NCBI RefSeq assembly: GCF_028369055.1
Contig: NZ_JAQNCZ010000005.1
Span: 62,001-126,000 of the forward strand
DNA: 64,000 nt
Origin: Cognatishimia sp. SS12
GTDB taxonomy: Bacteria > Pseudomonadota > Alphaproteobacteria > Rhodobacterales > Rhodobacteraceae
Reading direction: 5' to 3'
The notes beneath the pieces are model-generated. The model was not told the origin of the DNA and did no database searches. It saw only the letters and a list, made by a program, of their open reading frames with translations. The translations under genes were made by a program, and so were the position numbers. Shown here piece by piece: positions 60,793 through 64,000 of the stretch. Within the stretch, counting starts at the first letter, position 1. Every line of letters starts with the position of its first letter.

Positions 60793-61107
60793 ATGCCGAA
60801 GATGACACATTTGCTGATTAGCATCGCCACCAGCGCAAGCATTTGCGCGGGCGCTCACGCACAGACCGCGCGCAACTGCGCGCCCCGCGAGGCGGTGGTG
60901 GCGCGGCTGAACGAAGGCTATGGCGAAAGCCGGCAAGCCATCGGTCTGGGCCAGAACAACGCGATTGTCGAAGTGTTTGCCAGCGCTGAAACAGGCAGTT
61001 GGACCATCACCGTGACGCTTGCCAACGGTATGACCTGCCTGATCGCCTCCGGACAGGGATTTGAGACCCTGGCCGAGGCGCTGCCTGCAAAAGGCAAGGA
61101 TGCCTAG
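60793..61107 (+). CDS. small secreted protein, function unknown
   Basis: 104-aa protein with a signal peptide (MPKMTHLLISIATSASICAGAHAQ). The mature part NCAPREAVVARLNEGYGESRQAIGL and MTCLIASGQGFE contains two Cys that may pair, and has the character of Rhodobacteraceae small periplasmic proteins that I cannot name. AAAGGA precedes the ATG. Its TAG stop interlocks with the convergent TauE-like gene (CTAG at 61104-61107). Confidence 0.65.
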   Translation: MPKMTHLLISIATSASICAGAHAQTARNCAPREAVVARLNEGYGESRQAIGLGQNNAIVEVFASAETGSWTITVTLANGMTCLIASGQGFETLAEALPAKGKDA

Positions 61108-61841
61108 GTCAGCGCGTCAAAGATCAGCTTGACCCCTGTTGCCGCAAGGCAAAAGTAGATGAAGGGGAAAAACACCGCTTCGGGGATCACGTCATGCACG
61201 CGCACCCCGATCCAGACCCCGATCAGCGCGACGGGCGCGAGCATCAGATCCGCAATGAAAAGCTCGTAGGTGAAGATGCCAAGAAACGCATAGGGCACAA
61301 ATTTCAAGGCGTTGATCACCCAGAAAACCAGCGTAACCGTCGCGTGATAGCGGGTTTTGCCCATGCCTTGCGGCAGTAGGTACATCGCCGCAGGCGGGCC
61401 GCCCGCATGGCTGATAAAGCTGGTGAGCCCGGCGACAAACCCTGCGACATAGCCGACAGATTTCGGAAAGGCAGTTTGTCGTGTCGTTGCCCAGGGCCAG
61501 TTTCGCCACAGAACAAAGCCAATGGCGATCACCCCAAGCAAGACGCGCAGCATGTCATCGCTGATGACAGAAAACAGCGCCAGGCCCATTGCGATCCCCG
61601 GCAGGCCACCGAGAATCAGGATGCGCGCTTGCGCCATGTCCCATTGCCCCCAAAACGGGCGCAGCGTCGCCAAATCCATCAGCATGAGCAGCGGCAACAT
61701 CAGCCCCACGGCCTGCGCCGGCGGGATCACCAGCGCCAGAATCGCCGAAGCGACAAAGGCGACACTGCCGCCAAAACCGCCTTTGGACACCCCCGCAAAC
61801 AGCACAGCGAGGGGGGCGACAAGGAAAAACTCGAGATCCAT
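61104..61841 (-). CDS. TauE/SafE-family membrane transporter (second copy)
   Basis: 245-aa membrane protein with about eight segments; LAVLFAGVSKGGFGGSVAFVASAILALVIPPAQAVGLMLPLLMLMDL and SFISHAGGPPAAMYLLPQGMGKTRYHATVTLVFWVINALKFVPY match the sulfite-exporter TauE/SafE family. It is unrelated in close sequence to the copy at 43.1 kb. The ATG at 61841 starts the natural N-terminus, though the ribosome-binding site is weak. Confidence 0.85.
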   Translation of the reverse strand: MDLEFFLVAPLAVLFAGVSKGGFGGSVAFVASAILALVIPPAQAVGLMLPLLMLMDLATLRPFWGQWDMAQARILILGGLPGIAMGLALFSVISDDMLRVLLGVIAIGFVLWRNWPWATTRQTAFPKSVGYVAGFVAGLTSFISHAGGPPAAMYLLPQGMGKTRYHATVTLVFWVINALKFVPYAFLGIFTYELFIADLMLAPVALIGVWIGVRVHDVIPEAVFFPFIYFCLAATGVKLIFDALT

Positions 61842-61871
61842 AAAGAGATAACCGATAGCGCTAAATATCTT

Positions 61872-61887
61872 TGTATGCATGTGTATA
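61872..61887. promoter_or_regulatory. near-palindrome between the TauE-like gene and mdh
   Basis: GTATGCATGTGTATAC has outer arms GTAT/ATAC and an inner near-dyad (two mismatches in the 16 bp). It lies between two divergent genes and resembles GntR-type operators in form. Weak evidence. Confidence 0.35.
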
Positions 61888-61989
61888 CAGCGAATGTGGA
61901 TGGCTGCCCAGCCACAATACACCGCCGCGCTGCAGCGTAAAATGCTTGCGTGGCAGGCAATATGGGCGTACCCAAACCCCAATTTTTAA

Positions 61990-62970
<981 letters not shown>

Positions 62971-62991
62971 GACTCAAGACAGTGATGTCAC

Positions 62992-63023
62992 AAAGCGCGG
63001 GTCCTTTGGCCCGCGCTTTTTTT
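62992..63023 (+). terminator. rho-independent terminator of mdh
   Basis: AAAGCGCGGG (62992-63001) pairs with CCCGCGCTTT (63010-63019), 8-nt loop, followed by TTTT. It separates mdh from the convergent TetR gene. Confidence 0.9.
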
Positions 63024-63033
63024 GTTGGGTATT

Positions 63034-63633
63034 TTACCCGCGCGGATCGCGTACAAACAATTGCTGCGTCACGGTCTGCACCTGATCCAAGTAGCGGTCC
63101 TCTGTCCAGCCGGCGCGCTGCACGCAATAGGCCCATGCCTCTAGGCTCAGAAGGCTGAAGTAGTAATCGCAGGCTTCTTTCAAGGAATAGGCCGGGTTAA
63201 GCGCCCCATCGTCCGCCAACATCCCGATGGCGGCATCGCATCCCTCTTTTAAGGCGTCCAAACGATGACCCCAAGCCGCCTTGGCCTCTTGGTCATCTTC
63301 GCCCAATCGAGTGAGCGCCTGCTGCAGCGGATAAATCGCGGGGTAAAATTCCAGAATCGCTTGCGTATAAGCCCTCAGGCGCGCCGCGCCATCGGTCGCG
63401 GCCCGGCTCGGGGCCAATCGGCCCTCAATATCCAGCCGGTTTCCAAAATGGAGAATGGCGGCAATCAGCAGATCGGTGCGCGTGCTGAAGTGATCATAAA
63501 CCGTCTGCCGGGACACGCCTGCGCGCTGCCCAACATCCACCAGTTTCACCATTTGGCTGGTGTCACGCAAAAGCAGATCGAGCGTCGCGTCCAAAATTTT
63601 TTCTCGGGTTTTTTCTCGTTTACTTGACATCAT
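63034..63633 (-). CDS. TetR/AcrR-family transcriptional regulator
   Basis: 199-aa repressor with an N-terminal HTH (KTREKILDATLDLLLRDTSQMVKLVDVGQRAGVSRQTVYDHFSTRTDLLIAAI) and a larger ligand domain. Two consecutive ATGs (63633, 63630) can start it; the operator palindrome spans both. It is divergent from the DUF4345 membrane protein, the likely target. The ligand is unknown. Confidence 0.9.
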   Translation of the reverse strand: MMSSKREKTREKILDATLDLLLRDTSQMVKLVDVGQRAGVSRQTVYDHFSTRTDLLIAAILHFGNRLDIEGRLAPSRAATDGAARLRAYTQAILEFYPAIYPLQQALTRLGEDDQEAKAAWGHRLDALKEGCDAAIGMLADDGALNPAYSLKEACDYYFSLLSLEAWAYCVQRAGWTEDRYLDQVQTVTQQLFVRDPRG

Positions 63634-63638
63634 GTCAA
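63624..63638. promoter_or_regulatory. TetR operator overlapping a consensus -35 and the regulator's start codon
   Basis: TTGACAT-C-ATGTCAA is a perfect 7-bp-arm dyad. Its left arm is a perfect TTGACA that can serve as the -35 for the rightward DUF4345 gene (TATGCA at 63648-63653 after an 18-nt spacer). It also covers the TetR start codons, so binding would block both genes. Confidence 0.7.
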
Positions 63639-63683
63639 ATTATTCGATATGCACCCCATGTCAACTTTACATGGTGTAAGAAA

Positions 63684-64000
63684 ATGAACGCAAATCCACA
63701 TATCTTTACGAAACTCACCCTTGGGGCCGCAGGGCTGATAAGCCTGATTGTCGGCTTGACGATCGCATTCGCGCCGCACGCACTCTTTGGCAGCGCAGGT
63801 GTCTCTTTGCCTGACAATGCGTCTTTGCTGAGTGAGATCAGGACACCCGGTGTCTTTCTCATCGCAATTGGCGGCTACCTGATTTTCGCGGCCTTGCGCG
63901 GCGCTTCTTTGGTGGTTCCGCTCACGGTCTCGGTTGTTCTGTTTGGTGCCTATGCCGCCGGGCGCGTGCTCAGCTTTGCTGCTGATGGCATGCCGGCTCA
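63684..64000 (+). CDS. DUF4345 membrane protein, truncated by the window end
   Basis: The first 105 codons are present; the stop lies outside the window. The protein (MNANPHIFTKLTLGAAGLISLIVGLTIAFAPHALFGSAGVSL...) has three membrane segments and matches DUF4345, a small family of unknown function. TetR control by the divergent regulator is likely. Confidence 0.75.
   Translation, partial: MNANPHIFTKLTLGAAGLISLIVGLTIAFAPHALFGSAGVSLPDNASLLSEIRTPGVFLIAIGGYLIFAALRGASLVVPLTVSVVLFGAYAAGRVLSFAADGMPA

Overview
This 64 kb window looks like chromosomal DNA of an alphaproteobacterium of the Rhodobacteraceae (Roseobacter/Rhodobacter group). The support is high GC, the mreBCD-pbp2-rodA order, a second-type RpoH sigma factor, a nearly complete set of ethylmalonyl-CoA pathway genes beside sdh and mdh, a CtrA-like box in front of comM, TIGR02186 beside a TauE protein, and many small Rhodobacteraceae-type proteins. 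The assignment rests on recalled protein families, not on a search. I see no rRNA, tRNA, insertion sequence, prophage or CRISPR array; it is mostly core and lightly accessory genome.

Layout. 1-6.1 kb: start of rlmJ (leftward, cut by the window edge), then the rod-shape and elongasome operon mreB-mreC-mreD-mrdA-rodA. 6.1-14.2 kb: mixed accessory genes, namely a LysR regulator divergent from a VOC protein and a GhrA-type reductase, an SseB/uracil-DNA-glycosylase pair, a TetR-SDR pair with a perfect operator palindrome, and an ArsR-permease pair followed by nhaA behind a structured leader. 14.3-16.8 kb: capsule-type export genes (KpsT- and KpsE-like) without a KpsM. 16.9-22.6 kb, leftward: coaBC-dut-moeB-like-M3 peptidase, and rpoH. 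22.6-26.2 kb: cobU, a CobC-like phosphatase, a GST with an extra Cys-rich tail, and comM. 26.2-28.5 kb, leftward: gshB, yraN, rsmI. 28.6-34.1 kb: an LpoA-like lipoprotein, glnD and murJ, converging on a rhomboid-fold protein that lacks the catalytic residues. 34.8-38.2 kb: trpS, a universal stress protein, nfuA, tsaB, rimI. 38.3-43.0 kb: a BMP-family ABC importer, probably for purine nucleosides. 43.1-47.3 kb: TauE/SafE plus TIGR02186, then an SDR, a RecD-like helicase and a 60-aa protein.

47.4-63.0 kb is a central-carbon block. ccr and ecm are divergent; after acyP, deoD and a small protein come sdhB, a sulfotransferase-like gene, sdhA, sdhD, sdhC, a DUF4344 metallopeptidase, mch, DUF1737, nnrU and mcl2, all leftward, and then mdh. 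Crotonyl-CoA reductase/carboxylase, ethylmalonyl-CoA mutase, mesaconyl-CoA hydratase and malyl-CoA thioesterase convert acetyl-CoA units to C4 acids, which succinate and malate dehydrogenases oxidise. Their promoter regions carry TTTGC/GCAAA-type half-sites and several perfect inverted repeats, which suggests shared control. The window ends with a TetR regulator divergent from a truncated DUF4345 membrane protein, sharing one operator.

The observations I find most worth checking are the CtrA-like box plus RBS-masking hairpin before comM, the pseudo-rhomboid, the sulfotransferase-like gene inside the sdh operon, the probably leaderless ArsR transcript with its operator on the -10, the nhaA leader as a possible nhaA-I (lithium) riboswitch, and five convergent gene pairs whose stop codons interlock through CTAG or CTAA.
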